From positions 6,089 to 14,043 of the forward strand of contig MFDZ01000062.1 in the NCBI GenBank assembly GCA_001777455.1: DNA of 7,955 bases, written 5' to 3'. How positions within the stretch are numbered: the first letter of the stretch is position 1; each line of letters opens with the position of its first letter. Positions 1 through 6,669 of the stretch are shown piece by piece. This DNA is from Candidatus Daviesbacteria bacterium RIFCSPLOWO2_02_FULL_41_8 (GTDB taxonomy: Bacteria; Patescibacteriota; Microgenomatia; Daviesbacterales; UBA10151). A program made the position numbers and the translations under genes. The notes under the pieces are model-generated. The model was given only the letters and a program-made list of their open reading frames with translations. It searched no databases and was not told the DNA's origin.

Positions 1-634
1 TTGCCCCCAGCTCTTCCAGTTTTGCCACCAACTGCGCCACTTTGGAGGTTTTTTGACCAATGGCTACATAAATGCAGATGACATCTTTTTGGTTGATGAT
101 CGTATCTATGGCAATGGTAGTTTTACCGGTGTTCCGATCGCCGATGATCAACTCCCGCTGGCCCCGTCCCACCGGGATCATGCTGTCTATAGCCTTCGTA
201 CCTGTCTGAAGAGGAGTATTAACGCCTTGCCTGGTAATAACTCCGGGAGCAATCTTTTCTACCGGGTAGTGATCTTTGGCTTTTATTGGGCCTTTACCGT
301 CAATAGGATTGCCCAGCGCATCAACCACCCGTCCCACCAAGTCTTCTCCCACCGTAACCTGCAAAATCGAACCGGTTGTTTTAACCTGATCACCTTCTTT
401 GATTTTTGTAAAGTCTCCGAAAATAACGGCCCCGACGTTGTACCGTTCCAGATTTAACGCCAAACCGAAAACTCCTTTTCCGAAATCCAACTGTTCCGAA
501 TATTGAACATCCGATAAGCCTTCAATTCTGGCCACACCGTCACCGATCTCGGTAACAATACCCACATTTTGCTTCTGGGCCTTTAGCTTTAATCCTTTTA
601 TTTGATTTTCTATTTCATTTATTAGGTCTGCCAC
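1..634 (-). CDS. atpA: ATP synthase F1 subunit alpha, 5' part (cut by window edge)
   Basis: This is the alpha subunit of the F1 catalytic head, which forms the alpha3beta3 hexamer and carries the non-catalytic nucleotide sites. The 211 visible codons (the family is usually about 500) cover an N-terminal helix, the beta-barrel with [11 protein letters not shown] at about residues 30-40, and the start of the nucleotide-binding domain. The alpha-type P-loop GDRNTGKT lies at 165-172, preceded by [12 protein letters not shown]. The start is a GTG at 634-632: no in-frame ATG lies between it and the upstream in-frame TAG, and the N-terminus aligns with the usual family start. No Shine-Dalgarno is visible ahead of it. 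It is the fifth gene of a minus-strand atp operon, 81 bp after atpH. The C-terminal part, and presumably atpG/atpD/atpC, lie outside the window. Confidence 0.97.
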   Translation of the reverse strand, partial: MADLINEIENQIKGLKLKAQKQNVGIVTEIGDGVARIEGLSDVQYSEQLDFGKGVFGLALNLERYNVGAVIFGDFTKIKEGDQVKTTGSILQVTVGEDLVGRVVDALGNPIDGKGPIKAKDHYPVEKIAPGVITRQGVNTPLQTGTKAIDSMIPVGRGQRELIIGDRNTGKTTIAIDTIINQKDVICIYVAIGQKTSKVAQLVAKLEELGA

Positions 635-641
635 AATAAAA

Positions 642-726
642 ATTTCTAATTTCTAATTTTTAATTTCTAATAAAGCTCCAAAATGTCTTAATTTAGAAAT
701 TAGGTTAATTAGTAATTAGGTTAATT
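642..726. repeat. AT-rich short-repeat tract between atpH and atpA
   Basis: The atpH-atpA gap is made almost wholly of variants of AATTAGAAATT in both orientations. A 13-bp exact direct repeat, AATTAGGTTAATT, occurs at 698-710 and 714-726. The second copy contains the atpH stop codon (716-718). The AATTTCTAA at 662-670 and TTAGAAATT at 693-701 can pair as a hairpin. The tract leaves no visible ribosome-binding site for atpA. It could be a low-complexity expansion or a weak RNA structure; no function is shown. Confidence 0.6.
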
Positions 727-1117
727 CTCCTCCTATCGCTTCCTTTACCTGCATAATTTTCCCGGATATTGATTCATCCCAAATTTCATCTCCGATCTTG
801 AGCTTAAACCCGCCCAAAATTTCCGGATTGATATTAACCAGAACTTTTGTAATTTTAACCCTTTTTTCTACAATTTTTTTCATCTTCTTAACCTGAATAG
901 GGGACAGCGGAACAACTGATTCTACATACATCGTGTGCTCCCGTTCTTTTCTCCTTAAAGCCTTTAGGTATTCTGACAAAGCCTGAATTGCTTCTGAACT
1001 TGGCAGGGATTTTAAAATCTTAATTGACCTGGTTACCGAAACCTCACTAATTCTGTCTTCTTTAAAGCTAAGGTCAACTAATTTTCTGACTGTTTTTTGT
1101 AATTGTTTCTTGATCAT
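716..1117 (-). CDS. atpH: ATP synthase F1 subunit delta (OSCP), short form
   Basis: Delta sits on top of F1 and links the alpha N-termini to the b-subunit stalk. The protein has 133 residues, against about 175-180 in typical bacteria. The C-terminal region is the recognisable part: NINPEILGGFKLKIGDEIWDES at about 96-117 matches the family pattern of a conserved GG followed by IGD, then a short helix. The N-terminal helical bundle is reduced and rich in Lys/Arg. The ATG overlaps the atpF stop as ATGA (1114-1117), so translation is probably coupled to atpF. Identification rests on the C-terminal motif plus its place between atpF and atpA. Confidence 0.9.
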   Translation of the reverse strand: MIKKQLQKTVRKLVDLSFKEDRISEVSVTRSIKILKSLPSSEAIQALSEYLKALRRKEREHTMYVESVVPLSPIQVKKMKKIVEKRVKITKVLVNINPEILGGFKLKIGDEIWDESISGKIMQVKEAIGGELT

Positions 1118-1605
1118 GATAGATTTTTAACCTCTCTCTCGATAATTGCTTTCTGGTCTTTTTTCATGGCTTTACCGGCTACTTTCTCGAATGCCAAAAC
1201 TATTAATGCCCCTAGATGCTTTCTAACTTCCTGTTCAATCTTACCCGTTTCTGTTTTTTTGACCTCTAATGCTTGTTCGGTTGCTTTTTGTATTATTCTA
1301 GCTGCTGTTTCTTTTGATTCCTCCATTATCTGAATCCCTGCCTCTTTAGACTGATTAAGGATCTTACGACTCTCTTCTAATGCCTCATTCAGTATTTTTT
1401 CATACTCCTGATTAGCTTCTAACAATCTTTTCTCAATTGCTTCCGCATTCTTTAAACTTACCTCAATCTTTTTCCTGCGCTCTTCCAAAACCTTTAAAAT
1501 CGGTTTATATAAAAACTTCTTTAAAATAAAAAGAAGTATCAAAAAATTAACTACTTGAGCAGCCAAAAGTACCGGATTGATTCCAAATTGCTTAAGTATT
1601 TCCAT
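1114..1605 (-). CDS. atpF: ATP synthase Fo subunit b
   Basis: The b subunit is the peripheral stalk joining the membrane sector to delta and alpha. The 163 residues show the standard layout: a short N-terminus (MEILKQFGINPVLLAAQ), one membrane helix at about 10-29, the KPI motif just after it (FLYKPILKVLEERR), then a long charged helix to about residue 150 with heptad-like Ala/Glu/Lys spacing. The start is the ATG at 1605-1603. Only a distant AGGA, in the arm of the upstream palindrome, could serve as a ribosome-binding site. The TGA stop overlaps the atpH start by 4 bp. A repeat-filled 72-bp gap separates it from atpE. Confidence 0.96.
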   Translation of the reverse strand: MEILKQFGINPVLLAAQVVNFLILLFILKKFLYKPILKVLEERRKKIEVSLKNAEAIEKRLLEANQEYEKILNEALEESRKILNQSKEAGIQIMEESKETAARIIQKATEQALEVKKTETGKIEQEVRKHLGALIVLAFEKVAGKAMKKDQKAIIEREVKNLS

Positions 1606-1615
1606 AAATCAATTG

Positions 1616-1677
1616 TCATTCCTGCGAAAGCAGGAATCTATATAGATCCCGTATCAAGTACGGGATGACACTTCGTG

Positions 1678-1680
<3 letters not shown>
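1616..1680. repeat. Inverted pair of REP-like palindromes plus a third hairpin between atpE and atpF
   Basis: Three perfect hairpins lie side by side. The first is ATTCCTGC/GCAGGAAT (1618-1637) with a GAAA loop. The second is ATCCCGTA/TACGGGAT (1646-1666) with a TCAAG loop. The third is TGACAC/GTGTCA (1666-1680), which includes the atpE stop codon. The first two face each other around TCTATATAGA and are bounded by GTCAT and ATGAC, so the whole reads as a head-to-head repeat pair like BIMEs. The first unit is a relative of the palindrome at 2661-2690. In the atp mRNA they could stabilise or separate the atpE segment. Confidence 0.85.
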
Positions 1681-2648
<968 letters not shown>

Positions 2649-2660
2649 ATGTTTTCTCCT

Positions 2661-2690
2661 GTCATCCCGACGAAAGTCGGGATCCATATA
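2661..2690. repeat. REP-like palindrome in the atp operon leader
   Basis: ATCCCGAC-GAAA-GTCGGGAT (2664-2683) is a perfect 8-bp stem with a GAAA loop, preceded by GTC and followed by CATATA. It shares the frame GTCAT...GAAA...GGRATCYATATA with 1616-1642, with different but compensating stem bases. It sits in the atp mRNA leader just upstream of the atpB ribosome-binding site. Confidence 0.8.
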
Positions 2691-2713
2691 AATATTGTCC
2701 TTGAATGCTGAAC

Positions 2714-2743
2714 ATTTTACAAGAAGCTAATAAGATGCGTCAA
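2714..2743 (-). promoter_or_regulatory. Probable sigma70-type promoter of the atp operon
   Basis: On the minus strand, TTGACG (2743-2738) is followed after 18 bp by TAAAAT (2719-2714). Transcription would start near 2707, giving a leader of about 60 nt that holds the palindrome at 2661-2690 and the atpB AGGAG. It lies in the only sizeable gap upstream of atpB. Called from consensus match alone. Confidence 0.6.
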
Positions 2744-2759
2744 CGGTTATTTAATCGTT
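2742..2759. promoter_or_regulatory. Dyad abutting the atp -35 box (possible operator)
   Basis: AACGGTTATTTAATCGTT is an 18-bp dyad, perfect except for one G/T position and the centre. It overlaps the upstream edge of the proposed -35 hexamer by 2 bp. Its size and place would suit a dimeric regulator, but no regulator is seen and the AT-rich arms could pair by chance. Confidence 0.3.
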
Positions 2760-2778
2760 ACTTCTGATTCCTAACTGG

Positions 2779-2799
2779 GGTTATTAAATAAAAATAACC
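2779..2799. other. Weak hairpin after the 342-aa gene
   Basis: GGTTATT/AATAACC with a 7-nt loop lies just past the stop of the 2807-3835 gene. No U-tract follows on the minus strand, so it is at most a weak terminator or an mRNA 3'-end structure. Confidence 0.35.
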
Positions 2800-2806
2800 T
2801 TCTAAA

Positions 2807-3835
2807 TTAAGCGTTAGCAAAGCTAATTGACTCAACCGATTCAAGAAATCCATACTTCCTCACATTTCTCTCAAAATCATCTATTTCTTCTTGTTTTGTG
2901 AAGTTTTGAGTAAATGCACTCGCCATTCTGACCATGTGTTGTTCGGATAAGCCTTTTTTAAGATCATTATTAGCTTTTTCAAGAAGGTCATAAGCCGCAT
3001 CTCCAATCAAACCCTGCCGCCATTCAGTTGAACTGATACTATCCATTCCAAGAAACGCACATCTCCTGACCAACGTAACGCCAGGCTGAAATAGATACAA
3101 AGGACTTTCTTGCTGCACCAAGTCATAACTTGCAATAAATCCTCTACGCCTTATACCATGAGCAACACCTGTATGGGCAGTGCCCAATGTCGCAATAACG
3201 GCAATAGTGTCATCCTTTTGCAGGTACTCACAAATCTTATCTACCATTCTTGGTTCCCGAGTTTTTATTCCTTCCGCTAAATAGAGTGTCGCCTCCTGAA
3301 ACGGCAGTAATCCCTCCTCGAATTGTCCATTATAAACATAACCTAGTGACTTCTGGACATTTTCATCATATCTCTTACGCGCCTGCTCCTTAATCTGTAA
3401 TTCTTCGTCCGTGGCTGCTTCGGTAATCACCCCGATCCGTCTTTCGCCTTCTTGATCCGGAAATTGCAATTGTAATTTGTCAATTATTTGCGTTTCTCTT
3501 GCAAGAAATTTCTCCTTAGGATCACAAAAAAATCTTTTAACCTGCTTTAGTACCTCTTCTTGAGTTGGCACTCTTTCATATGTGAAAGCTAACTCCATCT
3601 CTGTCAACACATAAGAAAGTGGATAACCACTGGCTACCCTATCAGTGACATGCTGGGAGATTTGATGGTTATAGAATGCATTCTCAAGAAAAACATATAC
3701 TTTACCGCTCGGATTAAAGCGTAAATACCCCCGTAGGTTATCTTCTAAGGAATCCAGATTTGGGGCGCTATCAGGATGATGAGACCCTAACCGTATAAGT
3801 GCTTCTGGTTTTACTTCACCTTGTTCAATGGGCAT
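2807..3835 (-). CDS. Conserved-looking protein, possible TraB/ChaN/EreA-type superfamily
   Basis: The 342-residue protein has no signal peptide or membrane helix and is probably cytoplasmic. Three segments recall the TraB/ChaN/erythromycin-esterase-like superfamily. These are an N-terminal strand ending in His residues (IRLGSHHPDS, 14-23), a strand ending in Glu (VYVFLENAF, 46-54), and a late REPRMVDKI...TIAVIATLGTAHTGVAHGI block (193-228), which matches the family pattern of an RxxM helix followed by a hydrophobic strand and GxxHxxG. The residues that would form the site are His19/His20, Glu51, Arg196 and His221. The middle (about 95-190) is charged and helical and was not recognised. The start is the ATG at 3835 with no Shine-Dalgarno. 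The gene has its own promoter and lies on the same strand as the atp operon, but appears to be a separate unit. Function unknown; the family call comes from pattern memory and is tentative. Confidence 0.55.
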   Translation of the reverse strand: MPIEQGEVKPEALIRLGSHHPDSAPNLDSLEDNLRGYLRFNPSGKVYVFLENAFYNHQISQHVTDRVASGYPLSYVLTEMELAFTYERVPTQEEVLKQVKRFFCDPKEKFLARETQIIDKLQLQFPDQEGERRIGVITEAATDEELQIKEQARKRYDENVQKSLGYVYNGQFEEGLLPFQEATLYLAEGIKTREPRMVDKICEYLQKDDTIAVIATLGTAHTGVAHGIRRRGFIASYDLVQQESPLYLFQPGVTLVRRCAFLGMDSISSTEWRQGLIGDAAYDLLEKANNDLKKGLSEQHMVRMASAFTQNFTKQEEIDDFERNVRKYGFLESVESISFANA

Positions 3836-3849
3836 ATTAAGAAACTATA

Positions 3850-3878
3850 ATTCTACTATAAAAGTTATAGGATATCAA
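3850..3878 (-). promoter_or_regulatory. Promoter of the 342-aa gene, nearly leaderless
   Basis: On the minus strand TTGATA (3878-3873), a 17-bp spacer and TAGAAT (3855-3850) form a near-consensus sigma70-type promoter. The start point would fall near 3843, only about 8 nt before the ATG at 3835. That fits the absence of a Shine-Dalgarno and suggests leaderless or near-leaderless translation. Confidence 0.55.
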
Positions 3879-3890
3879 GTGGCTAGCGAT

Positions 3891-3935
3891 TTAATCCAGT
3901 TTTTCGCGCTGACTACGGAGGAAGGAAAACCATTG
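3891..3935 (-). pseudogene. 3'-end remnant of a paralogue of the 523-aa membrane protein gene
   Basis: On the minus strand this reads QWFSFLRSQREKLD followed by TAA, identical in protein to the last 14 residues of the gene at 5026-6597. The DNA differs at 7 positions and all 7 are synonymous, including AGT versus TCT (Ser) and CGC versus AGA (Arg), each needing two base changes. The homology stops abruptly at the edge of the palindrome at 3940-3974. It therefore looks like the tail of a diverged, once-functional second copy whose body was lost or replaced by the transposase/palindrome cassette, not a recent duplication. It is in frame with the transposase stop codon. Confidence 0.75.
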
Positions 3936-3939
3936 TGAT

Positions 3940-3974
3940 CTACCTTCCCACATGGAATGTGGGAATGCGGTTTA
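3940..3974. repeat. TTCCCAC/GTGGGAA palindrome, copy A
   Basis: A perfect 9-bp stem, TTCCCACAT/ATGTGGGAA (3945-3965), has a GGA loop, with CTACC on the left and TGCGGTTTA on the right. The terminal TTA is the transposase stop codon read on the minus strand. It shares CTACCTTCCCACAT exactly with the palindrome inside the transposase gene at 4156-4169. Confidence 0.85.
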
Positions 3975-4655
3975 CTCATCGCTATCAATTAATAAACCAA
4001 AGAGAATAGGATCATCAAATTCTGCTTCCTCAACAAAAGATTGGTAAGTTAAATTAGGATTACTTTTAGAAAAATAGGAAGAAATAAAATTGGTATCACA
4101 GAAGGTGTGCTGTTCACCTGACAAGTAATACGGGTACGATGAATATGGATAAACTCTACCTTCCCACATCGGAAGTGGGAAGGTATTTCGGTGGATATAT
4201 TTTGACACCTGAAGGAGATATTCATCGGTTTCAATAAGTTTTGCCTTAAATCTACCTTGAAATAAAGAACCAACCCTTTTGTATTTGGTATTAAAATAGC
4301 GGGTATAACTATCTGCTACTCTTCTCAAAAATTCTGATATGCCTCCATCCGCTAATTGCTGAATCAGTAAATGAAAATGATTCGGCATTAGGCAAAAACA
4401 GTATATTCGAACTAATTCTGTTTGGTTTTCTATTTTCTTAAACTTCACAACACCTCTTCGGAAATCCGAAAGCTTCATTGGCGTAGGAGCCTTACGGTAA
4501 AAATCTAAAGTTTCAAGGAATCTTAGGTGATCCCACTTATCCATAAAGATCTTTCTTTTTTCAACACCACGGTTATAAATATGATAAAAACAACCGTTGG
4601 CAAATGGGGGATTAACCACAACTCTATTATCTGCATCTGTATTCCCACTCGTCAA
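3972..4655 (-). CDS. Y1_Tnp (REP-associated, RAYT/IS200-like) transposase
   Basis: This is an HUH single-strand nuclease of the Y1 family (COG1943-like), which cleaves and joins DNA at small hairpins. Visible hallmarks are the N-terminal FYHIYNRGVEKRKIF (23-37), the HUH motif in MPNHFHLLIQ (His93, His95), and the helix DSYTRYFNTKYKRVGSLFQGRF (115-136) carrying the likely catalytic Tyr (117 or 120). A YIH...YSSYPYYL block follows at 153-178. The segment between these is FPLPMWEGR (159-167), encoded by a palindrome, where relatives usually have YIHLNP followed by a different loop. No ATG is available. The frame opens at a TTG (4655) inside palindrome C; a GTG at 4619 (215 aa) is an alternative. 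The flanking palindromes are its probable substrates. Confidence 0.9.
   Translation of the reverse strand: MTSGNTDADNRVVVNPPFANGCFYHIYNRGVEKRKIFMDKWDHLRFLETLDFYRKAPTPMKLSDFRRGVVKFKKIENQTELVRIYCFCLMPNHFHLLIQQLADGGISEFLRRVADSYTRYFNTKYKRVGSLFQGRFKAKLIETDEYLLQVSKYIHRNTFPLPMWEGRVYPYSSYPYYLSGEQHTFCDTNFISSYFSKSNPNLTYQSFVEEAEFDDPILFGLLIDSDE
4156..4184. repeat. Palindrome copy B, in frame inside the transposase gene
   Basis: ACCTTCCCAC/GTGGGAAGGT (4158-4167 and 4175-4184) is a perfect 10-bp stem with a 7-nt loop, and CT precedes it. The sequence is closely related to copy A, with 14 identical bases (CTACCTTCCCACAT) at one side. It encodes FPLPMWEGR without breaking the frame, replacing or adding to a loop of the transposase. 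Confidence 0.75.
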
Positions 4656-4688
4656 GTGGGAATGTAGTTCGAGTGGGAATGTAGTTTA
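4641..4688. repeat. Palindrome copy C with a tandem half-copy
   Basis: ATTCCCACT/AGTGGGAAT (4641-4649, 4655-4663) is a perfect 9-bp stem with a CGTCA loop. The right half AGTGGGAATGTAGTT then repeats 17 bp further on (4655-4669 and 4672-4686). The second half-copy ends in TTTA, which contains the stop codon of the 94-aa gene. The GTAG following the stem resembles the GTAG tetranucleotide associated with REP hairpins. Confidence 0.85.
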
Positions 4689-4970
4689 AGGTAAAAGGGT
4701 GGCTAACAACCACAAAGGCAAGGAGGCAACTACTAATATTCCTAGCAAGCCAACCTTATTTCTTTTAAGTATCACTATCGAGCCCACAATATTAAATATC
4801 TCCAATGGGTAAGTTGCAAAGTCGCAATAAGGCCGGCACCAAAGATGCGGCCTGTTCCATATATCAATAAAAAAGTTGTGAATATCAAATACTTGAAGTG
4901 TATCTCTTATTAGATGATATGTTGAAATTAAAAGTATTAGGATAAATAAAAAGCGGTATATCTTCTTCAT
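4686..4970 (-). CDS. Small membrane protein (94 aa), function unknown
   Basis: The ATG at 4970-4968 is chosen because a GGAAGG, supplied by the arm of palindrome D, lies 5 nt upstream. A longer frame to 5108 overlaps the neighbouring gene and mostly translates the palindrome (PCRQAG). The 94 residues have a hydrophobic N-terminal helix (about 5-21), a polar loop with RPHLWCRPYCD (40-50, Cys45 and Cys49), and two hydrophobic stretches at about 58-68 and 74-93 separated by KRNK. The two Cys four residues apart in an aromatic, proline-rich loop are distinctive. No family was recognised. It lies between the 523-aa gene and the transposase, bounded by palindromes on both sides. Confidence 0.65.
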   Translation of the reverse strand: MKKIYRFLFILILLISTYHLIRDTLQVFDIHNFFIDIWNRPHLWCRPYCDFATYPLEIFNIVGSIVILKRNKVGLLGILVVASLPLWLLATLLP

Positions 4971-4977
4971 ATACACC

Positions 4978-5028
4978 TTCCCACTCGTCAAGCCTGCCTG
5001 CCGGCAAGGCAGGTGGGAATGTAGTTTA
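4978..5028. repeat. Palindrome copy D carrying a nested 21-bp palindrome
   Basis: The outer arms TTCCCAC (4978-4984) and GTGGGAA (5013-5019), plus the shared CTCGTCAAG and TGTAGTTTA, match copy C. Removing 4993-5013 restores the copy C sequence exactly across CACTCGTCAAG-TGGGAATGTAGTT. The extra 21 bp are themselves a palindrome, with CCTGCC and GGCAGG arms around TGCCGGCA. On the minus strand the right end supplies the stop codon of the 523-aa gene and the left end supplies GGAAGG for the 94-aa gene. Confidence 0.85.
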
Positions 5029-6597
5029 ATCCAATTTTTCTCTCTGAGAGCGGAGGAAGGAAAACCACTGTTCAAAAAAGGCAAAGATGCCTTTGAACGG
5101 AGTTTCAATTATGAAATCAAATATCAAAAGGAAAATATTCAGTTGTGAGATAGTCAAAGTCAACCTTCTGCCGACTTGTATTAAAGGCATAAAGAAAAAG
5201 TCAAAAATCAAAGACGTGATGTTTTCTTTCTTATCCTTCATTATAAACATATGGGCAGTCTTATTAATCCGGAAGCTGATGAAAGAAACTATTGCCAAAA
5301 AGAAGATAAACACACCCTGGGAAAACGGATTAACGTGAAACTTACTTAATATAAACACCACAGCTCCAAAGCTCAAAGTAGCAGTTGTCAACCAAAGTAA
5401 AATAAAGACAAACCAAAGCAGCGGATCAATCTTATTCGGCTTTTTCTTAACTGATAAAGGCGAGCCAAGTTGCGGAGGATCGTCATACAAAATTGTTGTA
5501 ATTTTTCTTAAAATCCGGTATGAATTCTCCCTGTTTGGGGATTCAATTAAAAATCCGACAATAATCATTAAAATAGGGGGAGTTAATATATTGACAGCAA
5601 TAGAGGACAAAAATACACGCCCGTAAAGAAGTTTTTCGAACGTCCCTTCCACAAACAATGCAAAAATAGCTTTAGTGATGAAGATAAAAATTACACTTCT
5701 GACAATGGCCCTTCTGACTTTGCCGGCAATTGCTTTATAGCGGATATTGCAGGCCGAAATTACCTCCTGATTCAGTAGTTCCTCATCCGAAACTACGGAA
5801 ATTGCCTGTCCGCGATGTTTTCTTAAAACATCGTCCAGTATCAAAAAGGGGATTGTCTGATTTTTAATATAAGTGTGAATTTTATCTTTGGCCGGGTATT
5901 TAAACTGTGCTTCTATTTGTTTGTGAGCATGGGGGAAGTGATTGGCAATCTTTTCTAAATTCTCTTCATTTAAAACTCCGAAGTATTGAATAAAAAGATG
6001 ATAGCGCAGCAGCGCTAAATCATCTCCGGCATAGGCCCGCCTTACCGCAATAAAAACCTGTAAATCCCTTACCTCTTCCGTATCATCGACAATACTTACC
6101 TTATCTTTAAAGATACGGAACATGAAATTGCTTAAAAACTCTTTCGGGTCATTCGGTTTTAGAATATGTTCTATTTCGGAAGATAAAAGATGCAAAATCC
6201 ACTCATTAACCACTCCTTTACCCAAATGGTGGTGCTGATTAATCTGATGTTCCAATCTCAAATACAGATCAATTGTTTCTGACACTTTTGTCACCTGGGA
6301 TTCAGGCACCGAAGAATCAGGAAAATAACGGGCCCACACCAGCTCCCGTATTAAAGGCGCGGCCACCGTTTTGCCGCTGCCCCCCAAAATCATTCTTCTT
6401 TTTAGAATCCGTTCAATTGTGGAACGCAAAATAACCTCATCCTCACGGTAATCCATGGCTGTACGGAATTTTTCATACCAGGTGGCTATTTCTGCAACCA
6501 GGGGATTTACGGAAACAGTCCGGTCGTGATTGGGAACGGAAGCCTTATCGTATGCCGCTACTAAAGCCAGTGCTAATTTATTTACAGATTTGGACAT
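5026..6597 (-). CDS. Large membrane protein (523 aa), function unknown
   Basis: I do not recognise the family. The first ~295 residues are soluble, largely helical and charged (YEKFRTAMDYREDEVILRSTIERIL at 41-65; HHHLGKG at 122-128). The C-terminal part holds about five hydrophobic segments at roughly 300-317, 328-351, 393-418, 427-444 and 484-500. A Lys/Pro-rich linker (KKKPNK, 384-389) joins two of them, and the protein ends in the basic tail SFLRSQREKLD. GGSGKT at 72-77 resembles a P-loop but lacks the first Gly of GxxxxGKT. The start is the ATG at 6597, with a weak AGG-containing site upstream. It is divergent from the T-box gene. A second copy of its tail is found at 3891-3935, so it was or is a member of a small paralogous family. 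The TAA stop is fused to palindrome D. Confidence 0.8.
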   Translation of the reverse strand: MSKSVNKLALALVAAYDKASVPNHDRTVSVNPLVAEIATWYEKFRTAMDYREDEVILRSTIERILKRRMILGGSGKTVAAPLIRELVWARYFPDSSVPESQVTKVSETIDLYLRLEHQINQHHHLGKGVVNEWILHLLSSEIEHILKPNDPKEFLSNFMFRIFKDKVSIVDDTEEVRDLQVFIAVRRAYAGDDLALLRYHLFIQYFGVLNEENLEKIANHFPHAHKQIEAQFKYPAKDKIHTYIKNQTIPFLILDDVLRKHRGQAISVVSDEELLNQEVISACNIRYKAIAGKVRRAIVRSVIFIFITKAIFALFVEGTFEKLLYGRVFLSSIAVNILTPPILMIIVGFLIESPNRENSYRILRKITTILYDDPPQLGSPLSVKKKPNKIDPLLWFVFILLWLTTATLSFGAVVFILSKFHVNPFSQGVFIFFLAIVSFISFRINKTAHMFIMKDKKENITSLIFDFFFMPLIQVGRRLTLTISQLNIFLLIFDFIIETPFKGIFAFFEQWFSFLRSQREKLD

Positions 6598-6669
6598 TTG
6601 TACTACCTACAACAATATTACCACAGTTCAGGTATAAAACACCTTATTGCTGAAATTATTTGACTTCTG

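Noticed and set aside
53..457. 134-codon open frame on the plus strand
   Set aside because: It is antisense to atpA, whose P-loop and beta-barrel motifs are unambiguous.
2649..2687. Longer atpB start at 2687
   Set aside because: The extra 13 codons are translated palindrome and contain the AGGAG that serves the ATG at 2648.
3940..5028. CRISPR array made of the GTGGGAA repeats
   Set aside because: The copies are few, irregularly spaced, separated by genes and variable in length, and no cas gene is present.
4971..5108. Extension of the 94-aa gene upstream to 5108
   Set aside because: The extra 46 codons overlap the end of the 523-aa gene and translate palindrome D (LPCRQAG); a good ribosome-binding site precedes the ATG at 4970.
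6382..6386. GGSGKT in the 523-aa membrane protein as a Walker A ATP-binding site
   Set aside because: The first Gly of GxxxxGKT is missing, and no Walker B or NTPase-like strand pattern follows; the surrounding sequence looks helical.
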